NCBI GenBank assembly: GCA_047528255.1
Contig: CP180024.1
Location: 1,447,455 to 1,511,454 of the forward strand
Origin: G047528255 sp047528255
GTDB lineage: Bacteria; Bacteroidota; Bacteroidia; Flavobacteriales; Blattabacteriaceae
Direction: 5' to 3'
DNA length: 64,000 nucleotides
The notes beneath the pieces were generated by a model. It did not search any database, was not told where the DNA came from, and saw only the letters and a program-made list of their open reading frames with translations. The position numbers and the translations under genes are program-made. The number at the start of each line of letters is the position of its first letter. The first letter of the stretch is position 1. Positions 18,231 through 29,109 of the stretch are shown in pieces.

Positions 18231-19094
18231 ATGCCGAGTTTGAAGGAAATAAGGGGAAGAATCCATTCGGTGAGTTCCATCATGCAGATCACTGGAGCCA
18301 TGAAGATGGTCTCCGCCGCCAAATTGAAAAGAGCCCAAAATGCCGTTGTGCGTGTGCGTCCGTACGCCGATAAGATCAAACAGTTGCTCAGGAGACTTTG
18401 CTTAGTGGTTGGAGAAGATGAGTTACAGCAATACACCGTAGCCCCTTCAAGCGATAAAATCCTACTGATTGTTATCACTTCTAATCGCGGGCTTTGCGGG
18501 GCGTTTAACGCTTCGATAGTTCGAGAGATTTTTCGCCTAGAGAGCGAAGTCTATCCGCAGAAAGAAATTTTTCTTTTGACTATTGGAAAAAAGGGTAAAG
18601 CTCTTTTGGTTAAAAAATATCCCCTCTATATGGATAGAAGTGATCTTTTTGAGGATTTACGTTTTGAAAATATTTCGGATTTGAAAGACGATTTGATCAA
18701 AGAATGTTTGAGAGGTGCTTTCAGTACGGTGCAATTAGTCTACAATCGCTTTAAAAATGTAGGTCTTCAAGAAGTAACTACAGAGCAGTTTTTTCCTATC
18801 ATAGAGGAGGAAAATAAAAGGTCGGAAGACGTTCAGGATTGTATTTTCGAGCCTTCCAAAGAAATCTTTTTCGATCATCTTGTCCCAAAAGCCTTTAAGG
18901 TGCAGCTTTTTAGAGCTTTGTTAGAGTCTTGCGCTTCTGAACATAGCGCGCGTATGACAGCCATGCATAAGGCCACGGAGAACGCTTCAGATCTGAGGAG
19001 TGATTTAATGCTCACTTATAACAAGGCGAGGCAGGCCTCTATTACTAAAGAAATCCTGGAGATTTTAAGCGGGGCCGAGGCCCTGAACGGATAA
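18231..19094 (+). CDS. atpG: F1Fo ATP synthase subunit gamma
   Basis: Gamma is the central rotor shaft. The 287-residue product has the characteristic N-terminal helix (SLKEIRGRIHSVSSIMQITGAMKMVSA begins at residue 3), the internal SNRGLCGAFNASI motif and the C-terminal helix (SEHSARMTAMHKATENASD). It follows atpA by 21 bases and is the last gene of the cluster. Downstream, 124 bases separate it from the next IS, with a weak CCTCC/GGAGG pairing near 19148-19172 followed by CTTTT that could be a terminator. Confidence 0.96.
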   Translation: MPSLKEIRGRIHSVSSIMQITGAMKMVSAAKLKRAQNAVVRVRPYADKIKQLLRRLCLVVGEDELQQYTVAPSSDKILLIVITSNRGLCGAFNASIVREIFRLESEVYPQKEIFLLTIGKKGKALLVKKYPLYMDRSDLFEDLRFENISDLKDDLIKECLRGAFSTVQLVYNRFKNVGLQEVTTEQFFPIIEEENKRSEDVQDCIFEPSKEIFFDHLVPKAFKVQLFRALLESCASEHSARMTAMHKATENASDLRSDLMLTYNKARQASITKEILEILSGAEALNG

Positions 19095-19218
19095 TCTCTT
19101 CCGATACTATATTTTTAGATTGTTTAGATAGATCTGAATTTGAATAAATCCCTCCCTCATTTTAGCTGGAGGCTTTTGTTACGTTAACGGCATACGGATA
19201 AAGAGGTGAAAACGTTGC

Positions 19219-19540
19219 GAGATCATTTTGTTAAAGTGGATTACGTTTATTCAGTCTCCTAGATGGGTTTCGTTGGAGAAGATGGAAATTTATCCTTTTG
19301 TATCGTATTGGAAATATATTGATTATAAATTAATTAATAATATCTACTATTACGAATAGTAGATAATTATACCAGGGGAACGATACAAATTATGTCCTAT
19401 ATCCTACATAATATGTTGGGCATTCAAACGAGCTAATCCTTTGTAACGAGCTTTTCCTCATCCAAACTAACGCTTTATACTGCTAAAAGTGCGTTTTACT
19501 ACCTATCGATTTTAGTCACTAATTGTGTTGAATAATACAG
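19219..19540 (-). mobile_element. IS fragment, right-end part
   Basis: It starts with a right end (GAGATCATTTTG) preceded by AACGTTGC, which looks like a scrap of a left end, and stops after about 320 bp in the transposase C-terminal region where a plus-strand copy begins. Confidence 0.78.
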
Positions 19541-20438
19541 CGATAATGTTGCATGAGAAAATACTGTTAAAATATTTATAAATCAATATATTGTTTTGTA
19601 TTTCTGGAGTAAAAAATATAAAAAAAAGATTCGGATCTATACTCAGAAGTACCACGCAAATAAGTTTTAGGGACTATATATGGAACGTTCTACCAGAGGA
19701 GTGAGTTCTTAAAAGGTTAAACACATTAATACACTGGGAAGGGATGGAGAAAGAAATAAGAAAAATATATCAAAAAGGTCAAGGAATAAAAGGTAACCTG
19801 CTTATAGTGGAATATTTTTATTTAAGATAATGTTTTTGAGTGACTGCTATGATCTCAGTGATGTAGGAACGGAAGAATTGATGAAATAATTCTTGAGCTG
19901 CACGCGATTTTGTTTTTTTCGGTTGGAAGATAAGATCCCAGATTATATGATTTTATGCATATTTCGCAATGAAATAGTAGCCAAAAAGGAATATGAGCGC
20001 TTACTGAAAAAGATCAATAAGAAATTAGAAAAGCATCGGGCTATAGTAAAATAGGAGTGATAGTAGATGCTAGTATTACAATGACCCCCATTCCCCCAAG
20101 GATCTCCTACCTCCGTAGTGGAGGATCGGAAGAAGAGGGCAAAAGCAAATCAGTCAAAGAAAAGAAAGGGTAAAAAAAGAGACTCAATCAGGAGTAGAAC
20201 TCAAGGAAAATGGCCCAAGAAATCAGAGAAAATCTACTACGGATACAAGAAGCACATAGGGGGGATAAAAAATGGAATGATACTAGAAAATCATAGCGTA
20301 GCCGACAATGAGCATGATAGTAGAGGGGTAAAGCCATTAATAAGCAAACTAGGATATAAGTCAATAGAAGTATATGCAGACAAAGGTTACCCAGTACCAA
20401 CCAACGTGTCTTACTTTCATAGTCGAGGCTCAAAGACC
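19541..20438 (+). mobile_element. IS fragment, 5' three quarters
   Basis: The left end is altered (CGATAATGTTGCATGAG). The fragment runs to the AGTCGAGG-CTCAAAGACC point after the second catalytic Asp block, where a reversed copy starts. The remaining 126-residue frame at 20118-20498 continues artificially into that second copy. Confidence 0.78.
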
Positions 20439-21720
20439 GAGACCATTGTGTTAATGGTGGATTATATTTATTCATCCATCCTGGATAGGCTTCGTTAGAG
20501 ACGATGTAGATTTAATCTTTCACATTGTGTTCGAAATACTATTGATTATAAATTAATTAATTATATCTGTTTTTATGGATAACGCATAATAATGTCAAGG
20601 GAACGATACAAACTATGAGCTATAGTATCCATAAGATGCTGGGCATGCACACGAGATAGATCCTTTATAACGAGCCTTTCTTGATCTAAACCAATGCTTT
20701 TTATTGCCAAATAATACGTTCTACTACCCATCGGGTTTTACTCATTAATTATATATGAATAATATAGCTATCCCTACTTAAGGGACGGTTCCTATAGACT
20801 TTATTCTGTATAAGGTCTTTGATGTTTCGACTATGAAAGTAAGACACGTTGGCTGGAACTTGGTAACCTTTATCTGCATATACTTCTCTGGGGGTTTATA
20901 TCCTAGTTTGCTTATTAATGGTTTTAGCCCTTTACTATCATGTTCATTGGTTGCTACGCTATGTATAGCTAGTATTATATCCATTTTTATTCTCCCTTAT
21001 CTGCTTCTTGTGTATCCGTACTAGGGTTTACCTGATTTTTTGAGCCATTTTCCTTGAGTGTCTACTCCTGATTGATTTTCTTTTTTTACCCTTTCTTTTT
21101 TTGACTGATTTGCTTTTTCTCCTCTTCCTTCCGATCCTCCGCTAAATAGGTATAGAGCCCCTTGGGAGCAAAGGGACTCACTGTAGTACTGGCATCTACT
21201 ATCACTCCTGTTTTAACTATTGCCTGATGCTTTTTTAATTCCTTATTGATCTTTTTTCAGTAAGAACTCATATTCCTTTTGGCTACTATTTTATTGCGAA
21301 ATCTGCGTAGAGTCGTATGATATGGGATCTGATCTTCCGATCGAAAACCACAAAAGCACATGTAGCTCAAGGATTTTTTCATCAATTCTTTCGTTCCTAC
21401 ATCACTGAAATTATACCAGTGACTCAAAAGCATTATCTTTAAATAAAGATATTTCACTGTAAGTAGCTTGGACTTTATTCCCTGGCTTTTTAATATATTT
21501 TTCTTATTTCTTTTTCCATCCTTTCCCAGTTGATTAAGGTTTTTAATCTTTTGAAAAACTCACTCCTTCTGGTAGAACGTTCCAGATATAGTTCACTAAA
21601 GCTTATTTGTGAGGTGCTTTTGAGCATAGATCCGAATTTTTTATTTTATACTTGATAATATACGAAACAATATATTTGGTTTACAAATATTTTAGCCTCT
21701 TTCTTCCATGTAATGTTCTC
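20439..21720 (-). mobile_element. IS, full length, dead transposase
   Basis: The right end GAGACCATTGTG is at 20439 and the left end CATGTAATGTTCTC finishes at 21720. It lies inside a plus-strand copy whose 3' piece resumes at 21721 after a deletion of about 130 bp. No flanking duplication is visible. Confidence 0.83.
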
Positions 21721-21977
21721 AAAGATTTGGTTTGGATCAGGAGGTTTGTTACAAAGGTTTAGTTCTTGTTCATGCACAGTTTTTTATGTAGGCTATGGCG
21801 CATAATTTGTATAGTCCTCCTGGGATAATTATGAACTGTTTATAAAACATAGATGTGATTAATTATATTGTAATAAATATTATATCGAATACGATGTGAA
21901 AGACTAAATACGACCGTATCCAACAAAACCTATATAGGAGTCTGAATAAAGGTGATTTACTTTAAAAGAATGGTTTC
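21721..21977 (+). mobile_element. IS fragment, right-end part
   Basis: It resumes at TTTGGTTTGGATCAGG (transposase C-terminus) and ends AAAGAATGGTTTC. It is probably the rest of the copy that begins at 19541. Confidence 0.75.
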
Positions 21978-22014
21978 AATGCTTGATCTTTCGTGTACAT
22001 TTTCGAATGTAGAG

Positions 22015-22755
22015 TCATTTCCTCGGTTGATTTTTACAAGCTCTTTCGATCCGTTTCAAATAGGCCTGAACCGTATTTTCCAAACCTAGATAGAGAGCTT
22101 CGGCTATCAACGCGTGACCGATAGATATTTCAGCGATTTCGGGGATACGTTCGATCAAATAGGAAATATTGTCCAAACTGAGATCGTGACCGGCATTCAA
22201 CACTAAACCAGACTTCAAGGCCTCCTCAGCCGTACGAATATAGACGAGGGCAGCTTCGGGATCCTTTCGAGAGTAAGCTTGAGCAAAAACCTCAGTGTGG
22301 AGTTCTATGCGGTCTGCTCCTGCTTGAGCTGCAGCCGGAACAAATTTCGGATCAGGATCCAGAAATATCGAGGTTCGAATGCCATGACACTTAAATTCAC
22401 CGATGACTTCAGTCAAAAAATCTCGGTGCGCAATCGTATCCCAACCGGAATTTGACGTAAGGACATCCTCCTCATCAGGTACTAAAGTCACCTGATCAGG
22501 TTGAACTTCCAAAACCATTTGAATGAATTTTTTCGTCGGCCTACCCTCGATGTTGAATTCCGTAGTGACAACGGGTTTGAGATCATAAACATCTTGATAC
22601 CTGATGTGTCGTTCGTCAGGACGAGGATGCACCGTAATGCCCTGTGCCCCGAATCTTTGAATATCAATGGCCGATTGAACCACATCGGGAACATTTCCCC
22701 CGCGAGCGTTGCGTAAAGTGGCGATTTTGTTGATGTTTATACTGAGTCGAGTCAT
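22015..22755 (-). CDS. pdxJ: Pyridoxine 5'-phosphate synthase (PdxJ)
   Basis: PdxJ condenses 1-deoxyxylulose 5-phosphate with 3-amino-2-oxopropyl phosphate to make pyridoxine 5'-phosphate, the last step of DXP-dependent vitamin B6 synthesis. I start it at the ATG at 22755 because MTRLSININKIATLRNARGG is the family N-terminus; a longer upstream frame exists but has no similarity. The 246 residues have the TIM-barrel motifs: TVHPRPDERHI (His43, Arg45, His50), TTEFNIEGRP, VTLVPDEEDVLTS, RIELHTEVFAQAY and LVLNAGHDLSLDN with the catalytic His. The length is normal. Upstream on the same strand is the tail of a broken channel gene; the gene usually found near pdxJ, an alpha/beta hydrolase, is a pseudogene at 55.7 kb. 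Confidence 0.95.
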   Translation of the reverse strand: MTRLSININKIATLRNARGGNVPDVVQSAIDIQRFGAQGITVHPRPDERHIRYQDVYDLKPVVTTEFNIEGRPTKKFIQMVLEVQPDQVTLVPDEEDVLTSNSGWDTIAHRDFLTEVIGEFKCHGIRTSIFLDPDPKFVPAAAQAGADRIELHTEVFAQAYSRKDPEAALVYIRTAEEALKSGLVLNAGHDLSLDNISYLIERIPEIAEISIGHALIAEALYLGLENTVQAYLKRIERACKNQPRK

Positions 22756-22759
22756 ACTT

Positions 22760-22872
22760 TCATTTTTGAGGGCTGCTGACAATGGTTTACACAACATCCA
22801 AATCAAATTTTTTGGCCTCCGTCAGTAGATGGTCGAAAATATCTGCATGAATACGTTCATAATCCAACCATT
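22760..22872 (-). pseudogene. C-terminal remnant, possibly a YbdG-like MscS channel
   Basis: In one minus-strand frame the bases read WLDYERIHADIFDHLLTEAKK, FDLDVV, a stop, then TIVSSPQK and a normal stop. The pattern resembles the extreme C-terminus of YbdG-type small-conductance mechanosensitive channels (a W-DYE-IxxDIFDHLL stretch). The in-frame TAA is where a Gln would be expected. Nothing upstream of 22872 fits, and an IS begins about 70 bases away, so only the tail remains. Identity rests on a short match from memory. Confidence 0.35.
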
Positions 22873-22941
22873 AAGAAGTGGGATGAAAGTAATAAATCTG
22901 TAAAGGTAATCTATAAGGATTAATCTTTAAATAACGATCTT

Positions 22942-23170
22942 ATATCACTGTATTAAAGCGAATTACGTTTATTCAAACTTCTAGATAGGGTTCGTTGTAG
23001 AAAATGGATATTTAGTCTTTCATATCGTATTCGAAATACTATTGATTTTAAATTAAATTAATAACATTTATTTTTACGAAAAGCTCATAATGATTCCAGG
23101 CGCACGATATAAATTATGAGTCATAATTCTTCCATAAGATGCTGGTAATGATACGATATAATCTTTTGAA
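22942..23170 (-). mobile_element. IS fragment, right-end part
   Basis: It begins with a degraded right end (ATCACTGTATTAAAGCG) and runs into the block of ambiguous bases at 23173-23211. Confidence 0.72.
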
Positions 23171-23172
23171 AA

Positions 23173-23211
23173 CNTNACANGAANGGGGAGGGNGGGNNGG
23201 GGGGGCGGNNC
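23173..23211. other. Run of ambiguous bases and G tract at an IS-IS junction
   Basis: Several N and an unusual long G-rich string replace the expected left end of the following IS. This looks like unresolved sequence, so the junction between the two copies is uncertain. Confidence 0.8.
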
Positions 23212-24444
23212 AAAATATTTGTAAATCAATATATTGTTTTGTATATTTGGAGTGTAAAGTAAGAAAAGATTTGGTTTTATGATCACAAGCTCCTCTAAAC
23301 TAAGCTTTAGTTATCTATATATGGAATGTTCTATCAGAAGGAGTGAGTTTTTCAAAAGGTTAAATACCAATGATCCACTTTGAAGGGATGGAGAAAGAAA
23401 TAAGAAAAATATATCAAAAAGACCAGGGAATAAAAGGCTAGCCTGCTTACAGTGGAATATCGTTATTTAAGATGATGCTTTTGAGTCACTGGTATGATCT
23501 CAGTGATGTAGGAATGGAGGAATTCGTAAAAGGTCCATAGGTTGCATGCGTTTTTGTGGTTTTCGATTGGAAGATCAGCCCGAGATCATATGAGTCTATG
23601 CAGATTTCGTAATGAAATAGTAGCCAAAAAGGCATATGAGAGCTTATTGAAAAAGATAATAAGGAATTAGAAAAGCATTAAGCTTTAGTTAAAATAGGAA
23701 TGATAGTGGATTTTAGTATTAGAGTAGGGCCTTTTCTTCCAAGGTGTTTTCTATTCACGTGGTGGAGGATCGGAAGGAAGAGGAATAAAAGCAAATCAGT
23801 CAAAGAAAAGCAAGAGTAAAAAAAGAGACTCAATCAGGAGTAGACACTCAAGGAAAATGACTCAAAAAATCAGGTAAACTTTACTACGGATACAAGAAGT
23901 ACATAGGGGGGGTAAATGATACTAGCTGTACATAGAGTAGCAACCAGTGAGCACGATACTAAAGGGTTAAACTCATTAATAAGCAAACTAGGATATAACC
24001 ACAGAGAAGTCTATTGCAGCCCAAGGTTACCAAGTGCTAGCCAACAGTCTTATTTTCATAGTAGAGAAATCAATGCCCCTATACAGAAAAAGCTTATAGA
24101 AACTGCCCTTAAGTAGTATAGCTATATTATTCAAAATAATTAGTGAGTAAACCCGATGGGTAGTAGAGCGTATTTTTGGCAGTATAAAGCGTTTTCCTGG
24201 ATCAGGAGAGGCTCGTTACATAAGGTTTAGTTCGTGTGCATGCCCAGTATCTTATGGCGGATATGACACATAATTTGTATCGTATACCTGAGGTAATTAT
24301 GCGGTATTCATAAAAATAATCACGATTAATTATCTTTTTAATAAACAGTATTTCGAATACGATGTAAAAAACTAAATCTACATATCATTCAACGAAGCCA
24401 TCTATAGAGATTAATAAACGTGATCCATTTTAGCACAATCATCT
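23212..24444 (+). mobile_element. IS, near full length, left end obscured
   Basis: From AAAATATTTGTAAATC onward it matches the element to a degraded right end (CACAATCATCTT). The transposase is shifted repeatedly. It ends 21 bases before tpiA. Confidence 0.8.
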
Positions 24445-24465
24445 TGAAGCAATAAATCAGTACTC

Positions 24466-25221
24466 ATGAGAAAAAAGATCATAGTGGGAAACTGGAAAAT
24501 GCACCACACGCTCGAAGAAACTCAATCTTTCATCCAAGATTTTCTGAAGATCTACACCACACATCAATCCCAATCGGAAATCATCATTGCTCCGGCGTAT
24601 CCATTTTTGCACATTGCGCTACAAATGTGTAAAAATAGTCCTTTGCACATCGCGGCACAAAATATGCACGAGGCCGATCAAGGTGCGTATACCGGAGAGG
24701 TATCCGCAGCAATGCTACGATCGATAGGCGTACGAAAAGTTATCTTGGGACATAGCGAACGTCGTAAATATTTCTTTGAAATTGATGAGATCTTGGCCCG
24801 AAAAGTAACCCAAGCCTTGAAACACGAGTTGGAAATTATTTTTTGCATTGGAGAGACTTTGACCCAAAGAAACCGAGAGCAACATTTTGACACGATAAAA
24901 ACACAGCTTGAAAAAAAAATCCTTTCTCTCTCTCCACAAGAGCTCCAATCAGTAATCATCGCCTATGAACCTATATGGGCCATCGGAACAGAGCAAACCG
25001 CAACACCCGATCAAACCCAGGAAATGCACGCTTACATTCGTCAAATCTTTTCAGACAAATACGGAAAAGACATAGCCTCCGAGCTTCGGATTTTATACGG
25101 GGGAAGCGTAAAACCAACTAATTCTCAAATGATTTTTTATCAAAAAGACATCGATGGAGGACTCATCGGAGGGGCTTCTTTGAAGCCCGACGACTTCATC
25201 GAAATCATCCGGTCTTGCTGA
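24466..25221 (+). CDS. tpiA: Triose-phosphate isomerase
   Basis: The enzyme interconverts dihydroxyacetone phosphate and glyceraldehyde 3-phosphate in glycolysis. All catalytic parts are visible in the 251 residues: GNWKMH with Asn9 and Lys11, LGHSERR with His96, AYEPIWAIGT with Glu168 (loop 6) and the phosphate-binding LYGGSVKP near the C-terminus. Length is standard. The start is the ATG right before RKKIIVGNWKM. The gene stands alone between IS copies at 24444 and 25261; in related genomes it tends to follow DUF1599 and DoxX genes, which here lie 3.4 kb away on the other strand. No room is left for a native promoter upstream, so transcription may start in the IS. Confidence 0.97.
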   Translation: MRKKIIVGNWKMHHTLEETQSFIQDFLKIYTTHQSQSEIIIAPAYPFLHIALQMCKNSPLHIAAQNMHEADQGAYTGEVSAAMLRSIGVRKVILGHSERRKYFFEIDEILARKVTQALKHELEIIFCIGETLTQRNREQHFDTIKTQLEKKILSLSPQELQSVIIAYEPIWAIGTEQTATPDQTQEMHAYIRQIFSDKYGKDIASELRILYGGSVKPTNSQMIFYQKDIDGGLIGGASLKPDDFIEIIRSC

Positions 25222-25260
25222 TACATTTCGGAACCGACTTTACTCTCTTTTTTACGTTTC

Positions 25261-26520
25261 GAGAATATTGCATGAGAGAAGGAGGTAAACTGTTTGTAAA
25301 TAAATATATTATTTCGTCTATTTGGAGTAGAAAAAAAATAACCTCTATGCTCAGAAGCGCTGCACAAATAAGCTTTAGTGAGCTATATATAGACAGTTCT
25401 ACCAGAAGGAGTGATTTTTTCAAAAAGTTAAAAACCTTGATGCACAGGGAAGGGATGGAGAAAGAAATAAGAAAATATATCAAAAAGCCAGGGAATAAAA
25501 GACCAACCTGCTTACAGTGGGATATCGTTATTCAAGATGATGCTTTTGACTCACTGGTATGATCTCAGTCATGTAGGAACGGAAGAATTGGTGAAAAAAA
25601 ATTGAGTTGCATGATTTTTTGTGGTTTTTGATTGGAAGATCAGATACCAGATTATACTACTCTATGCAGAGTTCGCAATAAAATAGTAGTCAAAAATGTA
25701 TATGAGCGCTTACTGAAAAAGATCAATAAGGAATTAGAAAAGCATCAGGCGATAGTTAAAAAAGGAGTGATAGTAGATTCCAGTATTATAGTGAGGACCT
25801 TTGCTTCCAAGCGAAATCCTACCACGTAGTGGAGAATCGGAAGGAGGCGGGGAAAAAGCAAATCATTCAAAGAAAAGAAAGGGTAAAAAAAGAGACTCAA
25901 TCATGAGTAAAAACTCAAGGAAAATGGCTCAAAAAATAAAGTGAACTCTACTACAGATACAAGAAGCATATAGGGGGGGATAAAAATGGAATGAGACTAT
26001 CAGTACATAGCATAGCTGCCAATGAGCATGATAGTAGAAGACTAAAGCTATTAATAAGCAAACTAGGATATAAACTTAGAGAAGTATATGCAGATAAAGG
26101 TTATCAAGTGCCAGCCAACGTGTCTTACTTTCATAGTCGAGGCATCAAAGGCCGTATACAGAAGAAGGCCTATAGGAACCGTCCCTTAAGTAGGGTAGCA
26201 ATATTATTTAATAAATTAGTCAGTAAAACCCGATGGGTAGTAGAACGTACTTTTGGAAGTATAAAGCGTTGGTTTGGATCAGGAAAGGCTAGTTACAAAG
26301 GATTAGCTCATGTGCATGCCCAGCACCTTATGAAGGTTATAGCGCACAATTTATATCGTGCCCCTAGCATTATTATTCGTTTTTCATAATATATATATAA
26401 TAAATTTATTTTTAATCAATTTATTTCGAATACGATGTGAAAGACTAAATCTTCATCGTCTCCAACGAATCCTATCTAGGAGACTGAATAAAGGTAATCC
26501 ATCTTAAAAAGATGGTCTCG
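25261..26520 (+). mobile_element. IS, full length, dead transposase
   Basis: The left end GAGAATATTGCATGAG and right end AAAGATGGTCTC are both present. Flanks TTTC (25257-25260) and TTTT (26521-26524) differ by one base and may be a decayed 4-bp duplication. The C-terminal transposase is one of the best preserved: 132 residues open at 25991-26389 with VYADKGYQVPANVSYFHSRG and VVERTFGSIKRWFGSGKA, but the first half is broken. Confidence 0.85.
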
Positions 26521-26558
26521 TTTTGTATAGTTTTTTTATAAATAAAAACTTCATTGAT

Positions 26559-27038
26559 ATGAAAAAGAACGCCATTGGGCTTGATTCCGGGAAGGCCGAT
26601 GATTTAGCTCGTGATTTGAACGTCTTATTGTCTAATGCTCAAATTTATTACCAAAACCTTAGAGGTGTTCACTGGAACATACTTGGCCAAAATTTTTTTG
26701 AGTTGCATGTCAAGTTTGAGGAGTTATATAGAGAAGCTCAAGAAAATGTGGATTTGATTGCCGAGCGCATTCTTACTTTGGGGGAAACGCCTTTGCATAC
26801 TTTCGAGGATTATATCAAGATCTCCGATGTAGTTGTGGGGAAGGATGTTTCAAAGGATGAGGATTGTGTGAAGTTGATTGTGAATTCTCTTACTCATTTG
26901 CTTGAAATAGAACGTGCGTTGCTCGACAAGTCTGCTGAGGCCGGGGATGAAGGGACTAATTCTATGATAAGCGATTTTATTGCTGCTCAGGAAAAGGTAG
27001 TATGGATGTTTGAGTCATGGTTGGGAAAAAAGGCTTGA
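26559..27038 (+). CDS. dps: Dps family DNA-binding ferritin-like protein
   Basis: Dps dodecamers oxidise and store iron with hydrogen peroxide and can bind DNA, protecting against oxidative damage. I start at the ATG at 26559 (MKKNAIGLD), since the 12 residues before it in the longer frame lie in AT-rich leader. The 159 residues are a normal four-helix Dps. Ferroxidase residues fit the family: GVHWNILGQNFFELHVKFEELY gives His38, His50 and Glu54 (quoted across the two helices), and NVDLIAERI gives Asp65 and Glu69. The C-terminus EKVVWMFESWLGKKA is typical. A short AAAAAAG/CTTTTTT pairing downstream at 27062-27090 may end transcription. The gene is flanked on both sides by IS. Confidence 0.9.
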   Translation: MKKNAIGLDSGKADDLARDLNVLLSNAQIYYQNLRGVHWNILGQNFFELHVKFEELYREAQENVDLIAERILTLGETPLHTFEDYIKISDVVVGKDVSKDEDCVKLIVNSLTHLLEIERALLDKSAEAGDEGTNSMISDFIAAQEKVVWMFESWLGKKA

Positions 27039-27117
27039 GTTTTCGTAGCTGTTGCTGCAATAAAAAAGTGCCTTTTCAAGACCCTTTTTTATTGATCGAG
27101 ATAATATCGCACAAATC

Positions 27118-27289
27118 GAGACCATTGTGTTAAGGTGGATTACGTTTATTCAGTCTCCTAGATGGGCTTTGTTGGAGAGGATGTAGATTTATCTTTCATA
27201 TCGTACTCGAAACCTATTTATTAATAACTAATTAATCATATCTATTTTTATGAATGTGTATAATGATCGCAGGGGAACGATATAACGTT
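27118..27289 (-). mobile_element. IS fragment, right end
   Basis: About 170 bp from a normal right end (GAGACCATTGTGTTAAGG) to the start of the next, oppositely oriented copy. Confidence 0.78.
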
Positions 27290-28551
27290 GAGAACGTTGC
27301 ATGAGGGAATGGGGTGTAAATCAATATATTGTTTCGTATACTTGAAATAAGAAATAAAAAAACATTCGGCACTATACTCAGAAGTACTGAACAAATAAGG
27401 TTTAGTGAACTATATATGGAATGTTCTATTAGAAGGAGTGAATTTTTCAAAAGTTAAATACCATTGATTCGCTGAGAAGGGATGGAGAAAGAAATAAGAG
27501 AAATATATCAAAAAGGACAGGGAATAAAAGTTTAATCTGACTACAGTGGAATATCGTTATTTAAGATGATGCCTTTTGAGTTACTGGTATGATTTCAGTG
27601 ATCTAGGAACGGAAGAATTGGTGAAAAAAATTTAATTTTTCGTGCGTTTTTGTGGTTTTCTATTGGAAGATTAGATCCCAGATCATTCGACTCTATGTAG
27701 ATTTTTACAATAAAATAGTAGCCAAAAAGGAAATATGAGTGCTTACCGAAAAAGATCAATAAGGAATTAGAAAAGCATTAGGCTATAGTTAAAACAGAGT
27801 GATCGTAGATACCAGTATTACAGTGAGTCCCATTGCTACCAAGGGGCTTTCCAGCTATGTAGTGGAGGATTGGAAGGAAGAGGGGAAAAGCAAATCAGTC
27901 AAAGAAAAGAAAGGGCAAAAAAAAAATCAATCAGGAGTAGATACTCAAGGAAAATGGCTCAAGAAATCAGGTAAAATTTAGTACGGATACAAAAAGCAAA
28001 TAGGGGGGGGATAAAAATGAAATGATATTAGTTGTACATAGCGTAGCAATGAGCATGATAGTAGAGGGCTAAAGCCATTAATAAGCAAACTAGGATATAA
28101 ATCCAGAGGAAGTATATGCAGACAAAGGTTACCAAGTGCCAACTAACGTGTCTTATTTTTATAGTCGAGGCATCAAATACCGTATATAGAAGAAAGCCTA
28201 TAGCTACCGTTTCTTAAGTAGGATAGTTATATTATTCAACAAATTAGTGAGTAAAACCCGATGGGTAGTAGAATGTACTTATGGCAGTATAAAGCGTTAG
28301 TTTAGATCAGGAGCCTCCTTACAAAGGATTAGCTCGTGTGTATTCGCAGCATCTTATGGATGCTGCTATAGCGTATAATTTGTATCGTTCCCCTGGAGTT
28401 ATTATTCGCTGTCCATAAAAATAGATATAATTAATTAATTTATAATCAATAGTATTTTGAATATAATGTGAAAGATTAAATCTCCATTTTTTCTAACGAT
28501 TTCCATCTAGGAGGTTGAATAATCGTAATTCATCATTAATACAATGGTCTC
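27290..28551 (+). mobile_element. IS, full length, dead transposase
   Basis: The left end GAGAACGTTGCATGAGG and right end ACAATGGTCTC are intact. A run of eight G at about 28003-28010 replaces the usual GGGGTGGA and shifts the frame after KKQIG. Other stops are frequent. Confidence 0.85.
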
Positions 28552-28655
28552 GCTTTTTCCTAAAGCGTAGGGCCTGAAATTTACTATAGGCAGGTTTGTT
28601 ATTTCTCTATAGGCTGTTGTCGAGGGGGATTGTAATAGGGTAACCTATAAAATTA

Positions 28656-29109
28656 TTATTTGGATCCCTTTTTTGATGAGAATGGTTCGATGTATGCTCG
28701 GCCTACTATGAGAGGTAGTATAAACAAGAGCAACATATATTTTTTCCGAAAGATTTCCAAGGGGGTATGAGCAGAGCCTTTTCGAAACATCCGCAATCGG
28801 TTACTTTGTTGAAGTAGGCAGAATAAAAGGTTAGAAAACTGAAAAAAAATATCAGTGCGAACAGGTTGATGAGGTTGAATTTTTGGCGATGCCTAACCAA
28901 AGCATGAATCCGAGGAAGCATTCAAAGAGGGCTAAGAATAAGACCAACGGAAAAGAAAGATTTATGAGAAAGGGGAGATTTAAGACGGAGGGCGAAAAGT
29001 ATTCCTCAAATTTGTATGAAAAACTGATAGGGTCGATCAATTTGAGGCATCCCGATAAAATGAAAAGAAACCCAACAATGGTGCGTGAAAATATGGTGAA
29101 GAGTTTCAT
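28656..29109 (-). pseudogene. DoxX/BT_3928-type membrane protein, frameshifted
   Basis: Its own ATG would be at 29109 (MKLFTIFSRTIVGFLFILSG). The first 85 residues are open and give two or three membrane helices (SGCLKLIDPISFSYKFEEYF, FPLVLFLALFECFLGFMLWLGIA). The frame is then lost near 28890. The family continues in another frame (HRQKFNLINLFALIFFFSFLTF, VTDCGCFEKALLIPPWKSFGK) and in a third (YMLLLFILPLIVGRAYIEPF) to a stop at 28656-28658. The longer periplasmic part known in some homologues is absent. Function in the family is poorly defined. The gene is also fused in frame to the gene before it. Confidence 0.65.
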
